Shown here piece after piece: positions 1 through 12,894 of a stretch of 64,000 nucleotides of DNA. Under the pieces are notes generated by a model. That model saw nothing but the letters and a program-made list of their open reading frames with translations. It searched no databases and was not told the DNA's origin. The DNA is from Atherix ibis (Eukaryota > Arthropoda > Insecta > Diptera > Athericidae), in contig OY282608.1 of assembly GCA_958298945.1 (NCBI GenBank), forward strand, positions 23,351,933 through 23,415,932, read 5' to 3'. A program made the translations under genes and the position numbers. Position 1 is the first letter of the stretch, and each line of letters opens with the position of its first letter.

Positions 1-2290
1 AAACCAACAAAGCAACAAACCAAGTAACCAAAAAGCCAACAAACTAACAAGCCAACAAACCAACAAACCAGCAAACCAACAAACCAACAATCCAACAAGC
101 CAACAAGCCAACAAACCAACAAGTCAACAAACCAAAAACCAACAAGCCAACAAGCCAACAAGCCAACAAACCAACAAACCAACAAACCAACAAGCCAACA
201 AACCAACAAACCAACAAGCCAACAAACCAACAAACCAACAACCCAACAAGCCAACAAACCAACAAGCCAACAAACCAACAAACCAACAAGCCAACAAGCC
301 AACAAACCAACAAGCCAACAAACCAACAAACCAACAAGCCAACAAGCCAACAAACCAACAAACCAACAAACCAACAAGCCAACAAACCAACAAACCAACA
401 AGCCAACAAACGAACAAACCAACAAACCAACAAACCAACAAACCAACAAACCAACAAACCAACAAGCCAACAAGCCAACAAACCAACAAACCAACAAGCC
501 AACAAACCAACAAACCAACAAACCAACAAGCCAACAAAGCAACAAGCCAACAAACCAACAAGCCAACAAACCAACAAACCAACAAACTAAGTAGCCAACA
601 AGCCAACAAACCAACAAACCAACAAACCAACAAGCCAACAAACCAACAAACTAAGTAACCAACAAGCCAACAAACCAACGAACAAACAAGCCAAAAAGTC
701 AACAAGCCTACAAACCAACAAAACAACAAACCAACAAGCCAACAAACCAACAAACCAACAAGCCAACAAGCCAACAAACCAACAAACCAACAAACCAACA
801 AACCAACAAGCCAACAAGCCAACAAACCAACAAACCAACAAACCAACAAAGCAACAAGCCAACAAACCAACAAGCCAACAAACCAACAAAGCAACAAACC
901 AAGTAACCAAAAAGCCAACAAAGTAAGAAGCCAACAAACCAACAAACCAGCAAACCAACAAACCATCAATCCAACAAGCCAACAAGCCAACAAACCAACA
1001 AGTCAACAAACCAAAAACCAACAAGCCAACAAGCCAACAAACCAACAAACCAACAAACCAACAAGCCAACAAACCAACAAACCAACAAGCAAACAAACCA
1101 ATAAACCAACAAGCCAACAAGCCAACAAACCAACAAGCCAACAAACCAACAAACCAACAAGCCAACAAGCCAACAAACCAACAAGCCAACAGACCAACAA
1201 ACCAACAAGCCAACAAGCCAACAAACCAACAAACCAACAAACCAACAAGCCAACAAACCAACAAACCAACAAGCCAACAAACGAACAAACCAACAAACCA
1301 ACAAACCAACAAACCAACAAACCAACAAGCCAACAAGCCAACAAACCAACAAACCAACAAGCCAACAAACCAACAAACCAACAAACCAACAAGCCAACAA
1401 AGCAACAAGCCAACAAACCAACAAGTCAACAAACCAACAAACCAACAAACTAAGTAGCCAACAAGCCAACAAACCAACAAACCAACAAACCAACAAGCCA
1501 ACAAACCAACAAGCCACCAAACCAACAAACCAACAAGCCAACAAACCAACAAACCAACAAACCAACAAGCCAACAAACAAACAAACCAACAAACCAACAA
1601 GCCAACAAACCAACAAACCAACAAGCCAACAAACCAACAAGCCAACAAACCATAAACCAACAAACCAACAAACCAACAAACCAACAAACCAACAAGCCAA
1701 CATGCCAACAAACCAACAAACCAACAAGCCAACAAACCAACGAACCAACAAACCAACAAGGCAACAAGCCACAAACCAACAAACCAACAAGCCAACAAAC
1801 CAACAAACCAACAAACTTACATGCCAACAAACTAACAAACTAAGTAACCATCAAGCCAACAAACCAACAAACCAACAAGCCAACAAGCCAACAAACCAAC
1901 AAACCAACAAACCAACAAACTAACAAACCAACAAGCCAACAAACCAACAAGCCAACAAACCAACAAACCAACAAGCCAACAAACCAACAAACCAACAAAC
2001 CAACAAACTAAGTAGCCAACAAGCCAACAAACCAACAAACCAACAAACCAACAAGCCAACAAACCAACAAGCCAACAAACCAACAAACCAACAAGCCAAC
2101 AAACCAACAAACCAACAAACCAACAAACCAACAAACCAACAAACCAACAAACCAACAAGCCAACATGCCAACAAACCAACAAACCAACAAGCCAACAAAC
2201 CAACAAGGCAACAAGCCACAAACCAACAAACCAACAAGCCAACAAACCAACAAACCAACAAACCTACATGCCAACAAACTAACAAACTAA
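1..2290 (+). repeat. Block A: octamer array with a period near 879 bp
   Basis: Rare variants recur at a fixed spacing. An AATCCAAC variant has its T at 91 and again at 970, and an AAGTCAAC variant has its G at 123 and again at 1002, both 879 bp apart. The CTAAGTAGCC variant (GTAG at 591, 1454 and 2012) follows a similar but shorter spacing (863, then 558), as expected if whole 8-bp units were gained or lost. The variant AAGGCAACAAGCCACAAACC appears near 1758 and 2207 and again in block B, so this block is related to B. No gene is seen. Confidence 0.75.
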
Positions 2291-2344
2291 GTAACCATCA
2301 AGCCAACAAACCAACAAACCAACAAGCCAACAAGCCAACAAACC

Positions 2345-2703
2345 AACAAACCAACAAACCAACAAACCAACAAGCCAACAAACCAACAAGCCAACAAACC
2401 AACAAACCAACAAGCCAACAAGCCAACAAACCAACAAACCAACAAACCAACAAGCCAACAAACCAACAAACCAACAAGCCAACAAACCAACAAGCCAACA
2501 AACCACAAACCAACAAACCAAGTAACCAAAAAGCCAACAAACCAACAAACCAACAAAGCAACAAGCCAACAAGCCAATAAACCAACAAGCCAACAAACCA
2601 ACAAACCAGAAAACCAACAAACCAACAAACCAACAAACCAACAAGCCAACAAGCCAACAAACCAACAAACCAACAAGCCAACAAACCAACAAACTAAGTA
2701 GCC
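2345..2703 (+). repeat. 360-bp sub-module of block B, copy 1
   Basis: This sub-module carries the 6-bp unit CCACAAACC at 2503, a CCAAGTAACC box just after it, and CCAGAAAACC at 2606. The same ordered set recurs in four other places: 4090-4448, 4792-5150, 7249-7607 and 7951-8309. Boundaries are approximate because the background repeat hides them. Confidence 0.7.
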
Positions 2704-2980
2704 AACAAGCCAACAAACCAACAAACCAACAAGCCAACAAGTCAACCAACGAACAAACCAACAAAACAACAAACTAAGTAACCAACAAGCCAACAAACCA
2801 ACAAACCAACAAGCCAACAAACCAACAAACAAATAAACCAACAAACCAACAAACCAACAAACCAACAAGCCAACAAGCCAACAAATCAACAAACCAACAA
2901 GCCAACAAGCCAACAAACCAACAAACCAACAAACCAACAAGCCAATAAACCAACAAACCAACAAACCAAAAAACCAACAA

Positions 2981-3000
2981 AGAAATAAATAAACAAAACA
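2981..3000 (+). repeat. A-rich T-bearing marker of block B, copy 1
   Basis: The 20-mer begins AGAAATAAATAAAC and breaks the octamer pattern more than any other recurrent segment. It is followed by more A-rich sequence before CCAACAAA resumes. Six copies exist in the window, all between 2.9 and 13.3 kb, so it works as a module marker. In this copy a TTAAC variant follows 80 bp after its G; in copy 2 the gap is 72 bp, a one-unit difference. Confidence 0.9.
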
Positions 3001-4089
3001 AAAAACCAACAAACCAACAAACCAACAAACCAACAAACCAACAAACCAACAAACCAACAAATTAACAAACCAACAAGCCAACAAACCAACAAGCCAACAA
3101 GCCAAAAAACCAACAAACCAACAAACCAACAAGCCAACAAGCCAACAAACTAACAAACCAACAAGCCAACAAACCAACAAACCAACAAGCCAACAAACCG
3201 ACAAACCAACAAACCAACAAACCAACAAACCAACAAACCAAAAAACCAACAAACCAACAAGCCAACAAGCCAACAAACTAACAAACTAACAAACCAACAA
3301 ACGAACAATAACCAACAAGCCAAAAAACCAAGTAACCAAAAAGCAAATAAACTAACATGCCAACAAACCAACAAACTAAGTAACCAACAAGTCAACAAAC
3401 CAACAAACCAACAAACCAACATGCCAACAAACCAACAAACTAAGGAACCAACAAGCCAACAAGCCAACAAACCAACAAACCAACAAACCAACAAACCAAC
3501 AAGCCAACAAGCCAACAAACCAACAAACCAACAAAGCAACAAGCCAACAAACCAACAAGCCAACAAACCAACAAAGCAACAAACCAAGTAACCAAAAAGC
3601 CAACAAACTAACAAGCCAACAAACCAACAAACCAGCAAACCAACAAACCAACAATCCAACAAACCAACAAGCCAACAAACCAACAAGCCAACAAACCAAC
3701 AAACCAACAAGCCAACAAGCCAACAAACCAACAAGCCAACAAACCAACAAACCAACAAGCCAACAAGCCAACAAACCAACAAACAAACAAACCAACAAGC
3801 CAACAAACCAACAAACCAACAATCCAACAAAACAACAAACCAACAAACCAACAAACCAACAATCCAACAAGCCAACAAACCAACAAACCAACAAAGCAAC
3901 AAGCCAACAAGCCAACAAACCAACAAACAAACAAGCCAACAAGCCAACAAACCAACAAACCAACAAACCAACAAACTAAGTAACCAACAAGCCAACAAAC
4001 CAACAAACCAACAAGCCAACAAACCAACAAACAAATAAACCAACAAACCAACAAACCAACAAACCAACAAGCCAACAAGCCAACAAATC

Positions 4090-4448
4090 AACAAACCAAC
4101 AAACCAACAAACCAACAAGCCAACAAACCAACAAGCCAACAAACCAACAAACCAACAAGCCAACAAGCCAACAAACCAACAAACCAACAAACCAACAAGC
4201 CAACAAACCAACAAACCAACAAGCCAACAAACCAACAAGCCAACAAACCACAAACCAACAAACCAAGTAACCAAAAAGCCAACAAACCAACAAACCAACA
4301 AAGCAACAAGCCAACAAGCCAATAAACCAACAAGCCAACAAACCAACAAACCAGAAAACCAACAAACCAACAAACCAACAAACCAACAAGCCAACAAGCC
4401 AACAAACCAACAAACCAACAAGCCAACAAACCAACAAACTAAGTAGCC
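4090..4448 (+). repeat. 360-bp sub-module, copy 2 (first of a 702-bp pair)
   Basis: CCACAAACC lies at 4248 and CCAGAAAACC at 4351. The next copy begins 702 bp downstream. Similarity to the copy at 4792-5150 starts near 4090 and ends shortly after the CTAAGTAGCC variant near 4438. Confidence 0.7.
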
Positions 4449-4791
4449 AACAAGCCAACAAACCAACAAACCAACAAACCAACAAGCCAACAAACCAACA
4501 AGCCAACAAACCAACAAACCAACAAGCCAACAAACCAACAAACCAACAAACCAACAAACCAACAAACCAACAAACCAACAAACCAACAAGCCAACATGCC
4601 AACAAACCAACAAACCAACAAGCCAACAAACCAACAAACCAACAAACCAACAAGGCAACAAGCCACAAACCAACAAACCAACAAGCCAACAAACCAACAA
4701 ACCAACAAACCTACATGCCAACAAACTAACAAACTAAGTAACCATCAAGCCAACAAACCAACAAACCAACAAGCCAACAAGCCAACAAACC

Positions 4792-5150
4792 AACAAACCA
4801 ACAAACCAACAAACCAACAAGCCAACAAACCAACAAGCCAACAAACCAACAAACCAACAAGCCAACAAGCCAACAAACCAACAAACCAACAAACCAACAA
4901 GCCAACAAACCAACAAACCAACAAGCCAACAAACCAACAAGCCAACAAACCACAAACCAACAAACCAAGTAACCAAAAAGCCAACAAACCAACAAACCAA
5001 CAAAGCAACAAGCCAACAAGCCAATAAACCAACAAGCCAACAAACCAACAAACCAGAAAACCAACAAACCAACAAACCAACAAACCAACAAGCCAACAAG
5101 CCAACAAACCAACAAACCAACAAGCCAACAAACCAACAAACTAAGTAGCC
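4792..5150 (+). repeat. 360-bp sub-module, copy 3 (second of a 702-bp pair)
   Basis: CCACAAACC lies at 4950 and CCAGAAAACC at 5053, both exactly 702 bp after copy 2. The pair of copies 2 and 3 is itself reproduced 3159 bp downstream. Confidence 0.7.
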
Positions 5151-5507
5151 AACAAACCAACAAACCAACAAACCAACAAACCAAGTAACCAAAAAGCCAA
5201 CAAACTAACAAACCAACAAGCCAACAAGCCAACAAACCAACAAACCAACAAACAAACAAGCCAACAAGCCAACAAACCAACAAACCAACAAACCAACAAA
5301 CTAAGTAACCAACAAGCCAACAAACCAACAAACCAACAAGCCAACAAACCAACAAACAAATAAACCAACAAACCAACAAACCAACAAACCAACAAGCCAA
5401 CAAGCCAACAAATCAACAAACCAACAAGCCAACAAGCCAACAAACCAACAAACCAACAAACCAACAAGCCAATAAACCAACAAACCAACAAACCAAAAAA
5501 CCAACAA

Positions 5508-5527
5508 AGAAATAAATAAACAAAACA
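5508..5527 (+). repeat. A-rich T-bearing marker of block B, copy 2
   Basis: Same 20-mer as at 2981, 2527 bp downstream. The following TTAAC variant lies at 5581, which is 72 bp after the marker G instead of 80, showing loss or gain of exactly one 8-bp unit. Confidence 0.9.
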
Positions 5528-7165
5528 AAAAACCAACAAACCAACAAACCAACAAACCAACAAACCAACAAACCAACAAATTAACAAACCAACAAGCCAA
5601 CAAACCAACAAGCCAACAAGCCAAAAAACCAACAAACCAACAAACCAACAAGCCAACAAGCCAACAAACTAACAAACCAACAAGCCAACAAACCAACAAA
5701 CCAACAAGCCAACAAACCGACAAACCAACAAACCAACAAACCAACAAACCAACAAACCAAAAAACCAACAAACCAACAAGCCAACAAGCCAACAAACTAA
5801 CAAACTAACAAACCAACAAACGAACAATAACCAACAAGCCAAAAAACCAAGTAACCAAAAAGCAAATAAACTAACATGCCAACAAACCAACAAACTAAGT
5901 AACCAACAAGTCAACAAACCAACAAACCAACAAACCAACATGCCAACAAACCAACAAACTAAGGAACCAACAAGCCAACAAGCCAACAAACCAACAAACC
6001 AACAAACCAACAAACCAACAAGCCAACAAGCCAACAAACCAACAAACCAACAAAGCAACAAGCCAACAAACCAACAAGCCAACAAACCAACAAAGCAACA
6101 AACCAAGTAACCAAAAAGCCAACAAACTAACAAGCCAACAAACCAACAAACCAGCAAACCAACAAACCAACAATCCAACAAACCAACAAGCCAACAAACC
6201 AACAAGCCAACAAACCAACAAACCAACAAGCCAACAAGCCAACAAACCAACAAGCCAACAAACCAACAAACCAACAAGCCAACAAGCCAACAAACCAACA
6301 AACAAACAAACCAACAAGCCAACAAACCAACAAACCAACAATCCAACAAAACAACAAACCAACAAACCAACAAACCAACAATCCAACAAGCCAACAAACC
6401 AACAAACCAACAAAGCAACAAGCCAACAAGCCAACAAACCAACAAGCCAAGAAGCCAACAAACCAACAAACCAACAAACCAACAAACCAACAAACCAACA
6501 AGCCAACAAGCCAACAAGCCAACAATCCAACAAAACAACAAACCAACAAGCCAACAAGCCAACAAACCAACAAACCAACAAGCCAACAAACCAACAAACC
6601 AACAAGCCAACAAACCAACAAAACAACAAACAAAAAAACCAACAAACCAACAAACCAACAAACCAACTAACCAACAAACCAACAAGCCAACAAGCCAACA
6701 TGCCAACAAACCAACAAACCAACAAGCTAACAAGCCAACAAACCAACAAACCAATAAGCCAACAAACCAACAAACCAACAAACCAACAAACCAACAAACC
6801 AAAAAGCCAACAAACCAACAAACCAACAAACCAACAAACCAAGTAACCAAAAAGCCAACAAACTAACAAACCAACAAGCCAACAAGCCAACAAACCAACA
6901 AACCAACAAACAAACAAGCCAACAAGCCAACAAACCAACAAACCAACAAACCAACAAACTAAGTAACCAACAAGCCAACAAACCAACAAACCAACAAGCC
7001 AACAAACCAACAAACAAATAAACCAACAAACCAACAAACCAACAAACCAACAAGCCAACAAGCCAACAAATCAACAAACCAACAAGCCAACAAGCCAACA
7101 AACCAACAAACCAACAAACCAACAAGCCAATAAACCAACAAACCAACAAACCAAAAAACCAACAA

Positions 7166-7185
7166 AGAAATAAATAAACAAAACA
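7166..7185 (+). repeat. A-rich T-bearing marker of block B, copy 3
   Basis: Same 20-mer, 1658 bp after copy 2. The downstream context differs: sequence of the 4.0-kb type follows within about 60 bp instead of the TTAAC variant. This copy therefore sits at a junction between two module types. Confidence 0.9.
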
Positions 7186-7248
7186 AAAAACCAACAAACC
7201 AACAAACCAACAAACCAACAAACCAACAAGCCAACAAGCCAACAAATC

Positions 7249-7607
7249 AACAAACCAACAAACCAACAAACCAACAAGCCAACAAACCAACAAGCCAACA
7301 AACCAACAAACCAACAAGCCAACAAGCCAACAAACCAACAAACCAACAAACCAACAAGCCAACAAACCAACAAACCAACAAGCCAACAAACCAACAAGCC
7401 AACAAACCACAAACCAACAAACCAAGTAACCAAAAAGCCAACAAACCAACAAACCAACAAAGCAACAAGCCAACAAGCCAATAAACCAACAAGCCAACAA
7501 ACCAACAAACCAGAAAACCAACAAACCAACAAACCAACAAACCAACAAGCCAACAAGCCAACAAACCAACAAACCAACAATCCAACAAACCAACAAACTA
7601 AGTAGCC
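7249..7607 (+). repeat. 360-bp sub-module, copy 4 (first of a second 702-bp pair)
   Basis: CCACAAACC lies at 7407 and CCAGAAAACC at 7510, each 3159 bp after the marker in copy 2. A private C-to-T change (CAATCCAAC near 7580) distinguishes this copy from copy 2. Confidence 0.7.
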
Positions 7608-7950
7608 AACAAGCCAACAAACCAACAAACCAACAAACCAACAAGCCAACAAACCAACAAGCCAACAAACCAACAAACCAACAAGCCAACAAACCAACAA
7701 ACCAACAAACCAACAAACCAACAAACCAACAAACCAACAAACCAACAAGCCAACATGCCAACAAACCAACAAACCAACAAGCCAACAAACCAACAAACCA
7801 ACAAACCAACAAGGCAACAAGCCACAAACCAACAAACCAACAAGCCAACAAACCAACAAACCAACAAACCTACATGCCAACAAACTAACAAACTAAGTAA
7901 CCATCAAGCCAACAAACCAACAAACCAACAAGCCAACAAGCCAACAAACC

Positions 7951-8309
7951 AACAAACCAACAAACCAACAAACCAACAAGCCAACAAACCAACAAGCCAA
8001 CAAACCAACAAACCAACAAGCCAACAAGCCAACAAACCAACAAACCGACAAACCAACAAGCCAACAAACCAACAAACCAACAAGCCAACAAACCAACAAG
8101 CCAACAAACCACAAACCAACAAACCAAGTAACCAAAAAGCCAACAAACCAACAAACCAACAAAGCAACAAGCCAACAAGCCAATAAACCAACAAGCCAAC
8201 AAACCAACAAACCAGAAAACCAACAAACCAACAAACCAACAAACCAACAAGCCAACAAGCCAACAAACCAATAAACCAACAAGCCAACAAACCAACAAAC
8301 TAAGTAGCC
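7951..8309 (+). repeat. 360-bp sub-module, copy 5 (second of a second 702-bp pair)
   Basis: CCACAAACC lies at 8109 and CCAGAAAACC at 8212, 702 bp after copy 4 and 3159 bp after copy 3. A private A-to-G change (CCGACAAA near 8046) is visible here. Confidence 0.7.
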
Positions 8310-8802
8310 AACAAGCCAACAAACCAACAAACCAACAAGCCAACAAGTCAACCAACGAACAAACCAACAAAACAACAAACCAACAAACCAACAAACCAAA
8401 AAACCAACAAACCAACAAACCAACAAACCAACAAACCAACAAACCAAAAAGCCAACAAACCAACAAACCAACAAACCAACAAACCAAGTAACCAAAAAGC
8501 CAACAAACTAACAAACCAACAAGCCAACAAGCCAACAAACCAACAAACCAACAAACAAACAAGCCAACAAGCCAACAAACCAACAAACCAACAAACTAAG
8601 TAACCAACAAGCCAACAAACCAACAAACCAACAAGCCAACAAACCAACAAACAAATAAACCAACAAACCAACAAACCAACAAACCAACAAGCCAACAAGC
8701 CAACAAATCAACAAACCAACAAGCCAACAAGCCAACAAACCAACAAACCAACAAACCAACAAGCCAATAAACCAACAAACCAACAAACCAAAAAACCAAC
8801 AA

Positions 8803-8822
8803 AGAAATAAATAAACAAAACA
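8803..8822 (+). repeat. A-rich T-bearing marker of block B, copy 4
   Basis: Same 20-mer, 1637 bp after copy 3, followed by the TTAAC variant at 8876 as in copies 1, 2, 5 and 6. Confidence 0.9.
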
Positions 8823-10140
8823 AAAAACCAACAAACCAACAAACCAACAAACCAACAAACCAACAAACCAACAAATTAACAAACCAACAAGCCAACAAAC
8901 CAACAAGCCAACAAGCCAAAAAACCAACAAACCAACAAACCAACAAGCCAACAAGCCAACAAACTAACAAACCAACAAGCCAACAAACCAACAAACCAAC
9001 AAGCCAACAAACCGACAAACCAACAAACCAACAAACCAACAAACCAACAAACCAAAAAACCAACAAACCAACAAGCCAACAAGCCAACAAACTAACAAAC
9101 TAACAAACCAACAAACGAACAATAACCAACAAGCCAAAAAACCAAGTAACCAAAAAGCAAATAAACTAACATGCCAACAAACCAACAAACTAAGTAACCA
9201 ACAAGTCAACAAACCAACAAACCAACAAACCAACATGCCAACAAACCAACAAACTAAGGAACCAACAAGCCAACAAGCCAACAAACCAACAAACCAACAA
9301 ACCAACAAACCAACAAGCCAACAAGCCAACAAACCAACAAACCAACAAAGCAACAAGCCAACAAACCAACAAGCCAACAAACCAACAAAGCAACAAACCA
9401 AGTAACCAAAAAGCCAACAAACTAACAAGCCAACAAACCAACAAACCAGCAAACCAACAAACCAACAATCCAACAAACCAACAAGCCAACAAACCAACAA
9501 GCCAACAAACCAACAAACCAACAAGCCAACAAGCCAACAAACCAACAAGCCAACAAACCAACAAACCAACAAGCCAACAAGCCAACAAACCAACAAACAA
9601 ACAAACCAACAAGCCAACAAACCAACAAACCAACAATCCAACAAAACAACAAACCAACAAACCAACAAACCAACAATCCAACAAGCCAACAAACCAACAA
9701 ACCAACAAAGCAACAAGCCAACAAGCCAACAAACCAACAAGCCAAGAAGCCAACAAACCAACAAACCAACAAACCAACAAACCAACAAACCAACAAGCCA
9801 ACAAGCCAACAAGCCAACAATCCAACAAAACAACAAACCAACAAGCCAACAAGCCAACAAACCAACAAACCAACAAGCCAACAAACCAACAAACCAACAA
9901 GCCAACAAACCAACAAAACAACAAACAAAAAAACCAACAAACCAACAAACCAACAAACCAACTAACCAACAAACCAACAAGCCAACAAGCCAACAAGCCA
10001 ACATGCCAACAAACCAACAAACCAACAAGCTAACAAGCCAACAAACCAACAAACCAATAAGCCAACAAACCAACAAACCAACAAACCAACAAACCAACAA
10101 ACCAAAAAGCCAACAAACCAACAAACCAACAAACCAACAA

Positions 10141-12894
10141 ACCAAGTAACCAAAAAGCCAACAAACTAACAAACCAACAAGCCAACAAGCCAACAAACCA
10201 ACAAACCAACAAACAAACAAGCCAACAAGCCAACAAACCAACAAACCAACAAACCAACAAACTAAGTAACCAACAAGCCAACAAACCAACAAACCAACAA
10301 GCCAACAAACCAACAAACAAATAAACCAACAAACCAACAAACCAACAAACCAACAAGCCAACAAGCCAACAAATCAACAAACCAACAAGCCAACAAGCCA
10401 ACAAACCAACAAACCAACAAACCAACAAGCCAATAAACCAACAAACCAACAAACCAAAAAACCAACAAAGAAATAAATAAACAAAACAAAAAACCAACAA
10501 ACCAACAAACCAACAAACCAACAAACCAACAAACCAACAAATTAACAAACCAACAAGCCAACAAACCAACAAGCCAACAAGCCAAAAAACCAACAAACCA
10601 ACAAAACAACAAGCCAACAAGCCAACAAACTAACAAACCAACAAGCCAACAAACCAACAAACCAACAAGCCAACAAACCGACAAACCAACAAACCAACAA
10701 ACCAACAAACCAACAAACCAAAAAACCAACAAACCAACAAGCCAACAAGCCAACAAAATAACAAACTAACAAACCAACAAACGAACAATAACCAACAAGC
10801 CAAAAAACCAAGTAACCAAAAAGCAAATAAACTAACATGCCAACAAACCAACAAACTAAGTAACCAACAAGTCAACAAACCAACAAACCAACAAACCAAC
10901 ATGCCAACAAACCAACAAACTAAGGAACCAACAAGCCAACAAGCCAACAAACCAACAAACCAACAAACCAACAAACCAACAAGCCAACAAGCCAACAAAC
11001 CAACAAACCAACAAAGCAACAAGCCAACAAACCAACAAGCCAACAAACCAACAAAGCAACAAACCAAGTAACCAAAAAGCCAACAAACTAACAAGCCAAC
11101 AAACCAACAAACCAGCAAACCAACAAACCAACAATCCAACAAACCAACAAGCCAACAAACCAACAAGCCAACAAACCAACAAACCAACAAGCAAATAAGC
11201 CAACAAACCAACAAGCCAACAAACCAACAAACCAACAAGCCAACAAGCCAACAAACCAACAAACAAACAAACCAACAAGCCAACAAACCAACAAACCAAC
11301 AATCCAACAAAACAACAAACCAACAAACCAACAAACCAACAATCCAACAAGCCAACAAACCAACAAACCAACAAAGCAACAAGCCAACAAGCCAACAAAC
11401 CAACAAGCCAAGAAGCCAACAAACCAACAAACCAACAAACCAACAAACCAACAAACCAACAAGCCAACAAGCCAACAAGCCAACAATCCAACAAAACAAC
11501 AAACCAACAAGCCAACAAGCCAACAAACCAACAAACCAACAAGCCAACAAACCAACAAACCAACAAGCCAACAAACCAACAAAACAACAAACAAAAAAAC
11601 CAACAAACCAACAAACCAACAAACCAACTAACCAACAAACCAACAAGCCAACAAGCCAACAAACCAACATGCCAACAAACCAACAAACCAACAAGCTAAC
11701 AAGCCAACAAACCAACAAACCAATAAGCCAACAAACCAACATGCCAACAAACCAACAAACTAAGTAACCAACAAACCAACAAACCAACAAGCCAACAAGC
11801 CAACAAACCAACAAACCAACAAACCAACAAACCAACAAGCCAACAAACCAACAAACCAACAAACCAAGTAACCAAAAAGACAACAAATAAACAAACCAAC
11901 AAGCCAACAAGCCAACAAACCAACAAACCAACAAAGCAACAAGCCAACAAGCCAACAAACCAACAAACCAACAAGCCAAAAAACCAAGTAACCAAAAAGC
12001 CAACAAACTAACAAACCAACAAGCCAACAAACCAACAAACCAACAAGCCAACAAGCCAATAAACCAACAAACCAACAAATGAACAAGCCAACAAACCAAC
12101 AAGCCAACAAACCAACAAACCAACAAACCAAGTAACCAACAAACCAACAAACCATCAAACGAACAAAGCAACAAACCAACAAGCCAACAAACCAACAAGC
12201 CAACAAACCCACAAACCAACATGCCAACAAACCAACAAACTAAGTAACCAACAAGCCAACAAACCAACAAACCAACAAACCAACAAACCAACATGCCAAC
12301 AAACCAACAAACTAAGTAACCAACAAGCCAACAAACCAACAAACCAACAAGCCAAAAAGCCATCAAGCCAACAAGCCAACAAAACAACAAACCAACAAGC
12401 CAACAAACCAACAAACCAACAAGCCAACAAGCCAATAAACCAACAAACCAACAAACCAACAAACCAACAAGCCAACAAGCCAACAAACCAACAAACCAAC
12501 AAAGCAACAAGCCAACAAACCAACAAGCCAACAAACCAACAAACCAACAAACCAAGTAACCAAAAAGCCAACAAACTAACAAACCAAAAAGTCAACAAGT
12601 CAACAAGCCAACAAACTAACAAACCAACAAAGCAACAAACAAACAAACCAACAAACCAACAAACCAACAAACCAACAAGCCAACAAGCCAACAAACCAAC
12701 AAACCAACAAGCCAACAAGCCAACAAACCAACAGACCAACAAGCCAACAAGCCAACAAACCAACAAACCAAAAAACCAACAAACCAACAAGCCAACAAAT
12801 CAACAAACTAATTAACCAATAAGCCAACAAACCAACAAACCGACAAGCCAACAAATCAACAAACCAACAAACCAACAAGCCAACAAACCAACAA
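10141..12894 (+). repeat. 2,754-bp tandem duplication, copy 1
   Basis: Markers in this segment reappear exactly 2754 bp later. Examples are the CCAAGTAACC box at 10142 and 12896, the A-rich marker at 10469 and 13223, and the ATTAACCAAT variant at 12811 and 15565. Upstream of about 10,124 the two copies no longer match, which sets the left edge. The segment is itself a mosaic of block B modules, so it was amplified as a compound unit. Confidence 0.9.
10469..10488 (+). repeat. A-rich T-bearing marker of block B, copy 5
   Basis: Same 20-mer, 1666 bp after copy 4. It lies inside the first half of the 2,754-bp tandem duplication. Confidence 0.9.

Larger units (their letters stand above)
2291..10140 (+). 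repeat. Block B: 1.6-3.3 kb higher-order modules
   Basis: The block is a mosaic of kilobase modules that share rare variants. A T-bearing A-rich marker recurs at 2981, 5508, 7166, 8803 and 10469. The variant CCAGAAAACC recurs at 2606, 4351, 5053, 7510 and 8212, and the 6-bp unit CCACAAACC at 2503, 4248, 4950, 7407 and 8109. These two markers share identical spacings (1745, 702, 2457, 702), so whole segments were copied. The stretch around 4.1-5.2 kb matches 7.2-8.3 kb at an offset of 3159 bp. A second stretch at 6.13-6.67 kb matches 9.42-9.96 kb at 3295 bp. No gene is present. Confidence 0.85.

Noticed and set aside
2981..3000. Insertion of a mobile element at the A-rich marker
   Set aside because: There are no inverted repeats, no target-site duplication and no coding capacity. 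The segment is about 20 bp and can be derived from the octamer by a few changes.
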